Below the pieces are notes generated by a model. It ran no database searches. It was not told the DNA's origin and saw nothing but the letters and a program-made list of their open reading frames with translations. This document shows, in pieces, positions 31,157-46,100 of a stretch of DNA of 64,000 bases (the first letter of the stretch is position 1; each line of letters starts with the position of its first letter). This DNA is from Notospermus geniculatus (lineage: Eukaryota > Nemertea > Pilidiophora > Heteronemertea > Lineidae): the NCBI GenBank assembly GCA_002633025.1, contig NMRB01001595.1:103030-167029 (forward strand), written 5' to 3'. Position numbers and translations under genes: made by a program.

Positions 31157-34100
31157 TTATGATATTAACATTTTGCGGACGTTTTCGTACACGACATAAC
31201 CAATACTGACAGCTGGCGCCACCTTCAAGAAGTTTGGTGCAATGCCTCGATACAGGCCTAACGGTCCTTCAGTCTGTAATATGTGTTTGAAAAGGGTTAC
31301 GAAACTGTCGCTTCGGCCGGGTTCTGGAAGAATAAAAGAAGAAGCACATTAGACATCGTGATGGGAACACTTTCTGGGAAAGTTCAGGAACCTGAACCTC
31401 TTTAAGTTTAATTAAAAAGTTCAGGAACCTTTTCACCTCACGAATCCGTGACGTGAAAAGTGAATTTGTGCCGTAAATGATTACGTTGCATGCTTGCGCT
31501 CGACGTTCCGTTTTGACGTCATGACATTATGCAAGACAGTGCGCCAATCAGAATCCACTTGAGTTCAGTCCATTTCATCTTTTTGGGCGTGGTGCTTCAA
31601 TGTTGCGTCAACGGGCCACGCAAGTCAAGAAGTATGAACGCCACAAACGCATGACATGCTCAGAACGTCCCTGTAGCGCCGTGACGTCGGTGCAAAAGTA
31701 TGAATCAAGCTTCACAGAGAGCTGCCCGCTCGATCACATGAAGAGTGGGTCCGACCGGGGATTGAACCTGGATCCTCAGAGGTGACGGGCACCAATGCCT
31801 CCGTTGTGCCACTCCGACAGCGCTCTATGTCTGATCATTAATTGCCTCACACGCGACATAATACTTACTTGGTCCTTTAGCCTGGAGCTTGGTCCTTATG
31901 AGGGCTAGAGGGTAACTTGCCAGCTGACCACACGTACTGCTCGTCGTGCCACAGGCTAACAAGACGAAGATGCCAGGATCGGCATTGTCTGGGTGAGAAT
32001 GGATGTATTTATTCTTGAGAGTCTGAAGATTGAAGGCAGAAAATCATCAACATTTGAAGGTCACAACATTTGAAGGTCACAAGAATTGAAGGTCATCATA
32101 AGATTTGAAGGTCATCAAAAGATTTGAAGGTCATAAGATCTGAAGGCTGCAACATCGAAGGCCACAATCAGAAACATGGATTATAACAACAAATAACGTT
32201 GGGTTAGCTCCCTGGAACATGAATATCGCCAAGAATATGGAAACCTTGTGACGTAAATAACAACGACTTCTTACCTCATAAATTGCAAGATCTATCCCAG
32301 CATATGGAATAATTCCCAAGATATTTGGAACGTAGCCACGGTAAAAACTCTTGAGGCCTTCAGCAGCGTATATCTTCTGTGCACAGTCAAAGATACTTGA
32401 GTACTGGCCCGTTTTTCTCAAAGCTAACCTTGTTTTTAACATCTGAAATGGGGAAAATTGCACTTTTTAGTAAAATGCCCTCAACAAGTTGTGATGAAGT
32501 GATGACCAAGTAGCATTTAGCTGCAAACTCCACACAAATATAATCTGGGCCGCCCGCCAAGAAACTCCGATACCACTATTACATTGCCTAACAGATAGGT
32601 ATGCAATGCCTTTTACCATTACAGAATTTCTCTGTTAGTGCTATCGGAGTTTCTTGGCGTTCGGCCCTCGTCGGTAGTGAATAATCTGGGGTTAACTACT
32701 TACCTCCATTGGATAGATGGTAGACTGTGCTATAGCACCAGCTGCTGAACCAGCACAGAAACGCTCCCACAGGTGAATTTCTCGGTCTTCTCCCCTTTTG
32801 ATGGCCCGTTTCAGCTGCAAAAGCAAACATGAAAGTATGAAACACAAGTGAATCAAAAGGAACGTCTCGAAACGACTGCCCATAGCTTTCTATGGTTGAC
32901 TGGAGGTGCCCCTGGAGAGCAAACTCCAGGCCTTGTCTTTTAAGGCGTGCTAAAAAGTCCATGCACTTTTTAGCACGCCTTAAAAGGCCTGGTAACTCGC
33001 ACTAGGAAATTCTCCCATGAGCAGTGCCTTCAGATCTAATACTAACCTGTTCATAAGCCATGAATTTCAACGCCGTCTCAGGTGCAATCTTGAGGACGTT
33101 GATACCGTTCCCTCGCCATAGAGATTTTACACCTCCCTCCTTCAACATCTGTTTAAAGCCTGTCACAATCCCGAGGTTATTTGACTTAGATGCGTGCACC
33201 TGAAGTGAAAAGGAGTTTGAGGTCATTTATCAAGTACAATGGGATAAAGATATGACATCTGCTCAAAATCATGAGGAGCTTGTGCAGCGGGTCATTGTGA
33301 CGTCACTTCTGACCGGCAGTCCGCCATGCTGACGTCGCCGACAAAGTGTGCCACCTTTTGATCACGTCGTAGGTCCATATTCCAGAAGCCTCCTTAATTT
33401 TAAGGTCCACTTTAAGCTTTTGTATTCAGCCCTGCAAACAATAGCTAAAGATAAACCTTAGAGTTAAGGAAGCTTCTAAAATACGGCCCACACGTCATGG
33501 TCATGGACAGACACACCACTTGCGCCGACGACTACATGTAAGTGCACCACATTGGTCATCGATGTCATTTGATGTCAATTTGGCCGTCAAGATGCAGATT
33601 TTTCTGTGATGTCATCTGCAGAAGCTCCACTGAAGTGGTTTTCTTACAATATTTTTGATAACAAAGAAAATTTCACATCTCGATACAAAACTCGGTTCAT
33701 AACATTTTTTTGTGTTTCATTGCCCAGCACAGACTACAAATGCCGGGACCCATCGCGCCAATTTATCAAGAATTTGTACAAAAGTTTACACCTTACCTGT
33801 AGTAGAACTTTTAACCTATCAAGAGGAGCTGTCGACGTCCGTGACACGGCACCAGCTGCACCACCTGACACCAGCTGGCGCCACCACATGCCTGACTGTA
33901 TCTCTTCTTCTGAGAAGTCATCTGGTACGATGGCATTTTCCCCTATGTCTATGATCTGAAAATACGGGGAAATCAATGTTAACATTGTTAATAACAATGT
34001 TTGATAGAATGTTCAATTGGTTTAAAATATTCAAATGTAAAATAACTGTCATTCAAACAAAAGTCACAATATCAACTTCATCATGCTCAGCTCTATGGAA

Positions 34101-37100
34101 CCATGTCAGAAGTCACAGACTAAAGGTACACCTACACAGGAGTTTTTTTTCCAGGAGTTGGCCCTCAATGTGCAAATGACCATTGTTCGCCTACTTCATT
34201 ATGAGGCCCACAGATTTACACAAGGGTTTTCATATAGGAAATTCTACAGGGCTTCCCCATCATAATTCAACCTTCATTCAACTTATTAAACAGGCCTTCT
34301 TGAGTGATTTGAATGGTGCCAATACACATTCTCAAAGGATATTTCCTTTTATTGAAATCATGAACCCCAGGCATGACTTTCAGGTCATAGATATTTCAGG
34401 AAAAATCCAGGCATGAATTTTGAGGTCAATGCTTATCTGCATCATAATCCTATATGTATGATAGTTATTTAATGTGATTAGGGGTACGCAACCTCAGATG
34501 AACCCTGCCAGTTTTCAATGACCTCGTACAATTCGTCAACAGCAATAAATCTTCATCAGCAGACCGCATTTAGGTTGTTGCTCAACACCTCTGGGTGGAG
34601 GACAACAATATGATGGGAAAAAAATCCATTTTTATAAGCTGAGAGATTAGGATTAGGGTTAATCAATAAACAAGTAACTGCCAGTTGCTTACAATACGCT
34701 ACCAGCAGGAAACAGTTTCCGAGTCAGGGCTTACGACGGCTGGGACTGGATGACTTTGATGAGACAGAAAATTGGAGCGACAGGGTCCCCCCAAAAACCA
34801 AATATGCCAGCAAATTTTAGAGGGCTTCACAAGCTCTGAACGTTATAATCAATTCCGATTAGACGGTCTGACGGTGATATCAGACATGTCATCACAACAG
34901 CTGTTTTTGTAGGGAGAACTGCACTCGGTGAACGGTGGTAATGGCCCATGATTGGCTGGGCCTGTAGCGATAAATTACGAGTTCTAGGAAACCATTGAGA
35001 ATCCATAATTATGACATATGTGAAGTGGCTGCCACTCTGGCATAGGCTTACATTTATCGATTTTTAAGGCCCACACGTGTGGAAGTCAGACGTCATGAAA
35101 GGGATGGAGTCTGGAGGTGAACAAGGTCGAGCCCAATGATCAATGTCCGCCTGAATTTGCGCCTTGCTGCCGGGGGGGGGGGGGGGGGGGGGGNGAGGTG
35201 AACAAGGTCGAGGCCAATGATCAATGTCCGCCTGAATTTTCTCCTTGCTGTCAAGGAGGGGGGGGGGGTTTAGGGCCGACTGTACAATCATGGAGGAATT
35301 GATAGTACAATATACCAAATGGTTGATGGATTGTCACACAATCATGAGACATATGTTAGTCACAACTTGGAGGAATTATACATGTACTTGTATAATTCCT
35401 CCAAGGTCAAAAACCAGAGAAACCTCACAAAATCGGACCTACCTCGTGTATTTTAAAACAACTGATAAGTTCATGATACCAGAAGTATTTCCTGTGGTAC
35501 CATTCTATGGCTATTGCAAAAGGTTGTTGGAGTTGAAAATTAAAGTCTCGTTCTAAATTATCAGCCATGGTCAACTGATTTTGTCGAACATCAATTTGAT
35601 TATATAGTCCTAAAATGCTCCTTTGTCAACTGGAACTGGACATAGTTCTGGAAGTAGTCCTAGAGTTTATAGTTTCCCTTTTGGCACATAAAGGGTATCA
35701 AACCACCTCTTCCAACGACACGGTTCAGAATCCTAATCCGACTGCACTGAAGCAAGGGTGCCCACGTTACAAAATAAAATTTTGATAGTATTCCGTATAA
35801 TCAGCCAAAGTTCCTGAGTACTGTATGTAGCTACTCTATAAATCCCTGAACTTTCAGAAGGAAAGACAAATTCTCTGAACACCAAGTTCTCCTTTCAGTA
35901 TTCTTGACTAGACTAACTATGACTGGAAAGTCTGTAGCTTTTAAATAGTGAATCATAAGAGCAAGGTCCATATACGGCGTAATACATGTGTTTGTGACGT
36001 TTGAAAAGCTCAGGTCAGGCGAAAAAGGACATCAATGGCTGTGCTGAACAATGAGGGCAATCCCACTGTGGAGCTTAATGAGGATCTGCGAACAATGGAA
36101 GTTAGATAGGCCTTTGTTCTGAGGGAAATTTGGGAACTATATCCTAGCTTTTGTTTATGTAAGCCTTGGTTGAACATGCAGTGAAGGCAAACCGCTATGT
36201 CAACAAGGGCTGGTTTTCTTGTTGGTGCTTGTGTGGTGAATGTGTCATGTCGGAGGGAGGACAACCAAACAGTGTAAGAGCACAAATGGCATCAATATCA
36301 AAGTCTGTGGTATGATTGGCTGTCTGATGGTGATGTCACTAAGTATGTCCTGGTATGGAATTTCCAATGTGTATTGACGCAATACCGTGAATTGGTGTTT
36401 TGTTTCACTCATGCAGGAAGTTATTGAATATTTAGGCCTAATTAGACCAAACTGGAATGCCATTGATTTTATTTGCATGACTGTCATGAGGGGAACCAGA
36501 CAAGAATTTCTTGCTAAAAGATAAGCTGCGATCACAAGATGCACCATTATATACCTGTCAATATTTTTATCAGACGTACGGAGACGACTTCTGTTTTGTA
36601 TCACTTCGTGTGTCGTTCTTTGTGCTTTTTATTGGATATCAGACGTACGGGTGGTCAAATGCAAAAGCTGACAATAATGGGCGAAATGAAAGTTGGGAAC
36701 TTTAGATACAAAATTATAGACATTTTCTTTCAATGTGGTCAAAATGAAAGAAAATGGCTATGATAGGGTCATGATCGGCCCATATTTCAAGATAGGGTTT
36801 TTCAGTGTTGGGGTGGGGAAGGGCATAAGTGAACGAGGATCTATCCAACACCATGCACTACCTCTCCTGTGAAAAATCGCTGAAATCTGATGTGACCTTT
36901 TTCCATTTGGAGGGTTATCCAGGGGTGTAGATAGTGGAGGGGGGCAAGGGGGCAAGATGATATTTTCCTCTAAAAGGTAATTGTTTCTCTTCAAGCTGAG
37001 TTATTGTGGTGTCAGATGTGGGGAAAATGGTAATGCATCTCAGAGGATGTAGTAGATTTTCAATTTTTTTCTGGTGGAGGACCACCAGACCCCCCCTCCG

Positions 37101-40100
37101 ACTTTGCTCTTCAGATTCAATCAATTTTGCCCCCCCCAGCCATAAAAGCTAGCTATGCCCCTGTTATCAATGACAATGTCCTGTTAAAACAAGTTGCAAA
37201 ATGGCAAACAATATCCAGTAACAGTAAGGGCGTGAATGTGACTTCTGACATGGTTCTGTAACATAACATGCGTTATTCAAAACGATGCGTGTCGCACAGT
37301 GCTTGGGATTCGTTAATGTTTGAAACTGATAGGAAATATTGATGTTCCCCCTCAAGTGATCATCACATTGTCGACATATCAGTGAAGATATCACATTTTT
37401 TACCAGTCGCGTGGTGTTGAAAGGTCGACAGCTCACATTCTGTTCACAATATATTTGTCTACAATCTATATAGACGGTGATAAAGCTGTACCTGTTGACA
37501 CTCAACGCATGTACTTCAAACAAACATAAAATTTGAAATTTTGTTACTTAGTTGACTGGTTTAGAATTCTGTCTCGCTACATGACCCCAAAAACGTCAGA
37601 ATGCGCACAGAAGACCCAAGGTGATACCAACAGTTTGTTGATTTCAGGATTGCCTGCCCATTGTGAAATTTGACTTTCTCCATTTCTGTAGTTCTCCGGT
37701 GTCATCTCAGGGCCTTCTTTCCGGCGCATTCCGACTCATTTTGCTATCATGGGTCACGTACGGATGGAAGATGAAAGCCAGTCAAGGGCCCGCAAGTCTT
37801 ACTGAGCCTTGGTGAGTAAGAACCAAATTCATGCCATGCATTAAAACAAAACAGAACATTCAAGACAAATACAGCAACGGGCAGCACAGAGCTGCCAACT
37901 CACATCCTGAGTTGTCAGTGGACCAGCGTTGCTCCCTTCATCATCGCAAATACCAGTGCGTGAAGGGAGCCAGTCGGAGAACCACTGATGACCTCAGGAT
38001 GGTCGTACCATTAATGTTAGCATCAAACTGGCAATGAACGCTCAAAACAATCTTGCTAACACTGTTGTCCTATACCTACCTCTAATAAACTGAATCAAAA
38101 ATTCATAAGCTCGTTTATGAATTTTTGCTGACACTCAAATGAACCAAAATATGCCACTGCCACACAAGTCATGTCACCAGTGGTAAGAATTACTTACCGG
38201 TAACCAAATAAAACCATAATGAAAGATTTCAAAGGCAGAGGAGAATGTATGTAACTATAGAGTGTTCTGTGGTGGAAATGAGAGCCCTAAGACTCAAGCA
38301 GCACGCATCTAATCTACTAGTATTCTGATTGATCATGAAATGCTTTTTCCTCTCTGCGCATGTAAAAGATAGCCCTTGTATCATTTCGTGAGAGAACACA
38401 AATCATTTTGTTGTATATCTCAAAAGATGGCAGCACCGCACCTGGCCAATGTATGGACCCTAAACCATGCCAGAGATCTTGAATACATCAAGGGTTTTAA
38501 AATCGCTACGTCTTCGGACGCTGTAGTATCAGTGAGTACTGCACAGTCAGTGAAGCGACCAGATGCTTGACATTTCAAGATGGATTTCAGAGCGGGCTGT
38601 GTTGCAAATAATTCATTAGGAAAGGGTTAAAGCCCAAAATAAAGGCACAAAATGTAAACAGCACCAAAATGTTCAAGGAGCTGTTTCTTTCAGAAAATGA
38701 TATGGCCTAACTCCACGGCATAGAGAGGAAAAACTTTGATTGATATTGTCAGTTTTAAAGTGAATGGTCCACACTCATCAGTGAAGCATGTGCACACATT
38801 CTAAGGGCTGAGAGAGGTGTTGGCACCGACAGAAAGGGCAGGGGGTCAAAGATGTTGAGCCAGCCTGTATAAGATCATTAAAGTGACGAAGGCTGATTGT
38901 GAAACTAAGGTTTCTATGTTATGTGCTAAACAATGTTAACTACATTAGTCGTCCATAGTTACACAATTTTAGTTGTCCATAGTTACACAATGTTAGTTGT
39001 CCATAGTTACAAAATGAAAATCGTCTGCTCAGTCTTGTTTGATTGCTTGTAGTAATTTTCAAATTCATCAAAATTTCACCACACTTCAAATACTTATGAA
39101 AACTTCTCAGTTGCAACTCCACAATGTGGTAATCGCCGACTATGAATGCCTTGGTCACGTTTGAGAGCACACCAATTTTGACTATAGACCAAAGCCTTCA
39201 AAGTTGGCATTTTTCACATTGTGAAATATCGCTTTCAAACGTTTCATAATCGTTTAAATTTAGCCTATATTTGGCCAAGGGGGGTAAAATTAAAAACTAT
39301 GGAACACAGGCCGAGACCCTTCATGCCTGGATTGGAAAATCCAGAAGACCATGGCAACATGCATTTTTAAACCCCTTTTTTTGGGCAGGGACAGCCATAC
39401 AACTACATGTATCCTGATCAGCCTGCAACCTGCGATTTGTGCTCCTGACGATTTCACCCCTTTCCCCATCCTTCATTTTTGCCCACAGACAGACGGATTT
39501 AAAAGGACCAGCCACCTGAACCCTTCACAACAAAGAAATTTTAAAGATAAAATGACCTCAAATTTTAAACACACCGCAACATCTTTGACCCCCTATTTCC
39601 TGTCGGCAACTGAGGGTGTGCGAAATGAGAAAGGGTGGCAAAAACTACGCAAGGAACTCAACACTGACAAACAAAAATACAACGACAGGAAAAACGTCTT
39701 ACTATTGCATGTCTCCAATAATGTAATATGTCATGTATGTCTGAACTCGGGTGTAATAAAAGATAATCTCGCCACTCGGTCCATTCTATTTTTAACGTCT
39801 TATCACGATCCATTCTAGAATGAGAAATCCGTGAGGGTGGCACATTAGTAGATGCAGGTGTTAAGGCGGTAATAGAGTGGGATCAGGTAGTAGACACTGT
39901 GGATGAAGAATGGTTTGATGTCACGCAAAAAACGGTCATGTTCGATTTTCAGGAACGTCACATCACAGAAGTGGCGATATCGTTGTTTGAATTTGGCCCC
40001 GGTTGCGCGGCGTGTCAGCACAGGACAGGACACTAAAGTTAGCCAGTGGCAAAGGGGCAAGCAAGCTCTGATAAGCTGATGACGAGGGCTCTAGGATGAG

Positions 40101-43100
40101 ATGAGCTACAGTATGTTAGGGCAGAAGAGAGAAACGGAATTAGATGCAAGATTTAGGTTGGGGTGTTGTGAGATGAGGTTCAAAACGAATTATGGGTAAG
40201 GTCAAATGGAACGAAAAAAAATCGAAATTGGACTTTGTGATGAACAAACAGGGTACGTTACAAAACTGTGTGGGTTTATATGAGGGTTATGAAGAAATCT
40301 GAATGTGTTGTTGGTATTTCAACCTCACTGATGATGTCACCACCCAGCAGACCCAAAAGTTCACTGGACAGAAGAAGTTGAAACTGTAGGCCTTGAATAT
40401 TTACAATGATGAGGAGGATAGAGGATGAAGCATTTCTGGTAAAATGCTTAGGGGGCCTACTTTAGATTCACACTAGGCCTTCCAGACAAGCTGAGCATTC
40501 AACACACAAACTGTAGCGAAAGCAAATACTACGTATCGTCGGATAGACCACACAGCAGAGGGCTAAAGAGTACTGGTAGGCCTAGCTAGTGAATATAGAA
40601 GAGAGCCACATACATATACTGTATCTGTGAAGTGCAGTGGAACTTCATCCGAGTGTAAGTGCAGTTCATCGGTAAGGTGTAGTCCCTCCAGGGTGGCTAG
40701 ATTCACTGGTAACTCGAACAGATAATGTTGCGTTTTCCTTACATTCTGACAGTTTGTCACTCATTCACGATGAAAGTGACACACAACGGCAAGCTGTACT
40801 TGCTTGATAGGTCCAGAAACTGTTGGTGCGTTTTCAGTAATCCTAGCAATATGTTAGATGAATTAACTGTATCAACTGGTGGCATGAACTAGAACCTTCA
40901 CCTTGTGAGGATAGGTGCATCAAGGTAAAACTGAGCTACTTGATCTCAATGTACTCGTTTATGAAACACATCTAGGCCTCACGATTTGACATATCTCAGA
41001 TCTAAGTTTCCATTCAAAGGCCTAGCTATATTCATGTGGATCATTTCATTCAGCACAAAGCCTTTACTGCATGTCAAAGGGAAGACGCCATACTGTGCAC
41101 ATGAAACCTCAATAAGAGGACCATAAACCTCTCAGAATGGGGTAGGCCTGTCATGCTTGTTTTATGTGTTGGGCTATACAGAGGAATGATTCACGTGAGT
41201 GCGCCACAAAGGCCTGCTATGGTTTATTGAATAAGAACTATAGCTAGCATTCTTCACCTGAGTTCATATAGGGATAGAGCACTCACTACGCCTACTGTTG
41301 GTAAACATACATAAATACCGGTACTTGATAATATTGTAACATACAACTATAAGTTCAGAGAACCTCTCTTATACCACCTGCTCTCAGGAAGTTGCAATAT
41401 CTATTGATAGGCCTTGGACAATACATCCATTTATCACATTCATATCCACTCACATTCTACATGCCAACAAATACATACATGTACTTTCCTTTTTATGAAG
41501 TTCTGACCTCATTGATGAATGGCCTACACAATCCTTCAACTGACATGAATGTGTTGCTCCCTCAAAGAAAGTGTTTAAAGCATGTAGAGCAATGACATTG
41601 AAATCAAAAGGGATACAAATGATGTTGAAAAAAAATGTGTTACAAATGTTGATGTTTTAAAGCCCCACTGTATTGAATTTTACGATATTTTCAAAATGTT
41701 AGGAGAGAGCACAAAGAGGTCTCATAGCCTTGTGAAGGTCCCCAAAATGCTTGTCTGATACGTACTTCAGAGAATCAAGGCACAGGTTTCAGCACACATT
41801 GAACAAAAACTGCAGGGAGAGCCCTAATGTATTCAGATAGAGCGTAGTACATTTTACACTACACTGACGTCATGCACTGACGTCAAGAATCACGGCGATG
41901 ATTTGCTTTTTCAAATTCAATACAGTGGGGCTTTAAGATGAAAGGATGCAAAGAGGGAAAGAAAGCTTGAAGAAAGACGAAGTTTAGTGATAACTGACAG
42001 GACAGTGGTGAGTGACATCAATCAAGAAGAGAGGATAGAAACTAAATATTTTTGCATCAATTTTGTTTAAACTTGAAGGTGAAGACCTCAGGTTATCTGT
42101 CTGTTGTTGAAAATTCATATTTTCCCTAATATCAGACACAAGTAAGTCTCAATGTAGGCACCTGGCTGTCCTCAAATGGGAAATGGCAAGATCTCCAATA
42201 ATGATCAGTGGGTAGGGTCGACTGATGTAATTGCTGAACTCTGCACTGCAGTGTATAGAAAGAAGTACAGGATAGAGCTATTACATTAATAGATCGTGCC
42301 CCCACTGATTACAAATGTAAACACTGCCATACAATTTGAGGGCAGTCGGGTGAACAGGACCAGGCCACCCTAACTTGACAGCAATCCCATGACAATGCAA
42401 TATGCCAGAAGAAAACGAACATGTCCAAAGCTTTTCAAGTTAGGCTGACCTAAGCTAATATTACGCATGACACTTGACAAAATATAAATCACCGCAAACG
42501 AAAAAGCAACAGGCAGAGTGATCTACTTAAACAGTAAATTTGGGAATCTGGGAAGGGACAGTTTGCAGTTCAACCAGGACTCAATTCTGCAGCAGACACA
42601 TTCACATCTGACACTGACATCAGTTCGTTCGACTTTCAGAAGGCCAATTAAATCGACACAGACCTACATCAGACACGAATTAGCCCAAATAACGGGAATT
42701 ATTCAATATTGGAGACCGATAGTTGTCGTTTTTTTTGCATTCAGTGCAACAAATATACATTCTGAATGCTATTCTCACTCACTAACAATATATTCTCTTC
42801 TTTATGTTATTTACCAGTTCACAATCAAATCACCTCTGTTCAATTATAAAGTTAAGCATGAGAAACTATCACGACAGACCAGAAATTCCCAGCAAATTGA
42901 AATGCTGAACTCAAAGGAAATCAAGTTCAGGCAAAGCCGTTAAAATCAAATCAATGATTAACACCATACACTAACACCAAGCCAGATGAAATACCAGAAA
43001 TGTTAGTGTAATATTAGGATGGAATTTCAACCTATCAGGACTTGTTGACAGCGAGAGTGGATCTATCTTCTCCACTGGGGTGGAAAGACCCTTTAAATCT

Positions 43101-46100
43101 CAAAAGCTGAAAAAGTCAAGAGCAGGGATGGAGCTTTCCACCTGCCAAAGGTTATCGGCTAACAGCAGAAATATACCACAGATTTCTACTTTTTGACTCT
43201 ATATTCTGGAGTTCACCTACATTTTTACTCAAGGTGATGCCTTCATGTAAAATAAATTGGCAACCAAAACCATGATTTGGCAGATACATGGCCCCCTAGC
43301 TCCATCCCAACAATTACATTTTCCGCTGAGAACGTTTTCACAAACCTGCTGCGTGTCAAGTCCTGAGAGGTGTTGCTCCAACTGCCTGTTGCTTTTTACC
43401 ATTGAAGAATTGAGGGTAACTTGAGTGGGAATGCCCTATTTCTTGTCTTCTGTAACTTCCTTCACAACGGTGACACAAGTTTTGTCAATTTCAACAGTTT
43501 TTGCAATGCACAAGCAGAAATCATGAAGATTTGTTTGGTTATTAAGCAGTGCTGCCATGAGAAGTCCAAGCACAAATCTGACCTTCATAACAATTCAACC
43601 GAATGCAACTTTTTTTGCTCATGAGGAAATCTTTTGGCTTTCTTGGCATTCCGACCCAACATACCAAGACTTCAATGGCGTTTTGACCCATTATAATATT
43701 GTAGATGGACAAATGGCTGGCTTACAGAGGCGTGACGCCAGAACTTGACAATGTCGGTGATCTTAGTACTGGCACTGAGCAGTAAGAACTGACGCCACTC
43801 GTCCCACTCAATAGTTAGGTTGCCATCCTTGTCCATTCTGAAATCATAAATACCACCATGAGCATTCTGCAAAATGACACCGGTTACACTTTGAAACGTA
43901 TTGAAGAGGCATTCATCTATGCTGAAAGAAAATACAGGTAAAATTGATCTAGGAGCTGCAAAACCTGAAAAAAAATGAAGAATTCTTAACAGTATTTACT
44001 GGTATATTATAGTAGTCGTAATTACAGGTACACGAAAAATGCATTACCGGTATGCTGGAACCAACTGAAGTGTGATGAAAACGCACGATCACACAACAGT
44101 GGTACCTCCCACTGCGGACACCTCAGCTAGGAGGACACCCCTCCATTAACAAAACCAATGTTCAGTCCTGAACTGGCCGTTTCCATGGAGTCCAGCCTCT
44201 GCAATCATCTACTTTTTCTCTCAAATAAGGACAACATCGTCCGTCAGTCTGAATGGGGACCCTAGCCCACTGCCTCAATAGGTGTCACTAGTGGTTAAAA
44301 CTATTGAAATGAAACTGACATCCCGGTCCTGATCAATTTCCTACACAAAAGGCGTCCATTGTATAGGACCTGATTTTGGTGTGCTGCCCTCTATCGTAGC
44401 TAGGACCCCCCCCCCACTGAAAGTTGTCCGTCAGTCTACTATTACCAAAAATATATAAGGACCAAAAATATACCACTCTGAAACAGCCCAGCCCAAGGGT
44501 TTTAGTTATTTTTTTAAATAATAGATGGCGCATGCTCAAAAAAGTTGCAAAAATCTAAAATCTTTTGGCACCAAAATATAGGCAGGGGCACAAGGAATAC
44601 TAATCACAACTTTGTTTGCAAATCCATGCATTCCCTAATGAGTAATTAGCAATTAAAGGGTCCTGCGCCACCTATATTTAAAAAAATGAACTCAACGTGC
44701 TGGTCCATGCCAGTCTGAGGTATAGTCATCTATTTAAAGATTGATATCTCTGAAACTAGTAGATGGATTTGATTGAATTTTATACTGCTTGTAGCCAGTG
44801 TCTAATTCTTTGACTTGGTGCAGTAACTTTCAGATCTTCCAAGTTTTTAGGGAGACAGCTGCCAATTTTACGCTTTTCAACGTTGAGAGTGGTACATTTT
44901 TGGTCTTTATCTATTTTTGCTATTACTAATAGTAGACTGACGGACAACTTTCATAATAGTTAGACTTGACTCTAATAATTAGAGTCAAGTGAAATCTAAT
45001 GGGCCCAACATTCAAGCGCTATTGATCTCATAAATCAATGAGTAAGGGGTTTAAATGATTCCCAGCTGAGACAAAGGCAGGTATGGAAGGTACCTGCTAG
45101 ATCGAGGGTACAGAATGCTGCACTCAAGATGCTATAAGGTACTTCGTCAAGCAGCAGCTGAATCGATGCACTTATACCAGCACATTCTCTCTCGATGAAA
45201 CTGTTTATTTAGTATTGTGATTCTCCTTTTGTTTCCATGGTTATAGCATGTCAATATTAGGTTGGAGAATTAGGATTTGAGAGCCAGCCACATTACGACA
45301 GTCAATGCCAGATTTTTGCGGGGTTGAGTGGATGGATTTTGAGAGTGATACATGACAGTTGGCACTTGTAAGACCTTCACACAATTCTGCGGTTTTTCAG
45401 ATACTACTATGATGAATATGAGGCATTTTGCGACACAACTGGTTTGGTATCAATTGTCATCAAGGGTCCCAGTTCGTCATTCAACCATCAGGCCTCAGTA
45501 TCCTCAAGACTCTTTGCATGAGGGTTGGAAGCCCCAAACAACTCACTGAACCTCAGCTGAAAGCATGGTTGCCACAGCAATCACAACGACACAAGTAATG
45601 ACTTTTAATGCCTTTTTAATGCCACGTCTAGGCACAATTTAATGCCAATTCACGACATCTTCGGGCTTCATATTCATTCGTTTAAATGCAATTTCATTTT
45701 TACATGTAATTATTCGTTTTACAAGTAATTTCAAAATCTCCCTTATGTTTATCGCTCTTTCTATGTGATTCCAAAGAATTAATTCCCATCGTGCCCAGTT
45801 TTATCTGTTGTGAGCACACTTTACACCAAGCACAATATTTGTTTCTGCTAGGATCAGACTTGAGCCAGTCGCGAAATTGTCGTCCTCCAGCTCCCACATC
45901 TACTATGCCTAGGCCTAATTTAAGACCTTTTTTAATGCCTCTGTTTGCTTTGCAGTAAAAATAATGCCTTTTTAATGCCTTTAAAAAACACAGAATGGAG
46001 ATAATGACTTTTAATGCTTTTTAATGCCCTGTGGCAACCATGGAAAGTTACTGCAAGGGTTATGGCCTTTCGTTTGAATTCCCTGAAAAATGAATGAGAA

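Larger units (their letters stand above)
33956..39702. other. SCaMC intron (5.7 kb) without further exons seen
   Basis: Contains the palindrome at 35365-35406, a 75-bp duplication with a poly-G run at 35113-35267, a small hairpin near 38096-38126 and a triple ~24-bp repeat at 38950-39016 (gtccatagttacacaa). Nothing protein-like was recognised. Confidence 0.6.

Noticed and set aside
31748-31826. Functional tRNA gene on the minus strand
   Set aside because: A- and B-box words are present but I could not close acceptor and anticodon stems, and similar sequences recur three more times with drift, as in a SINE.
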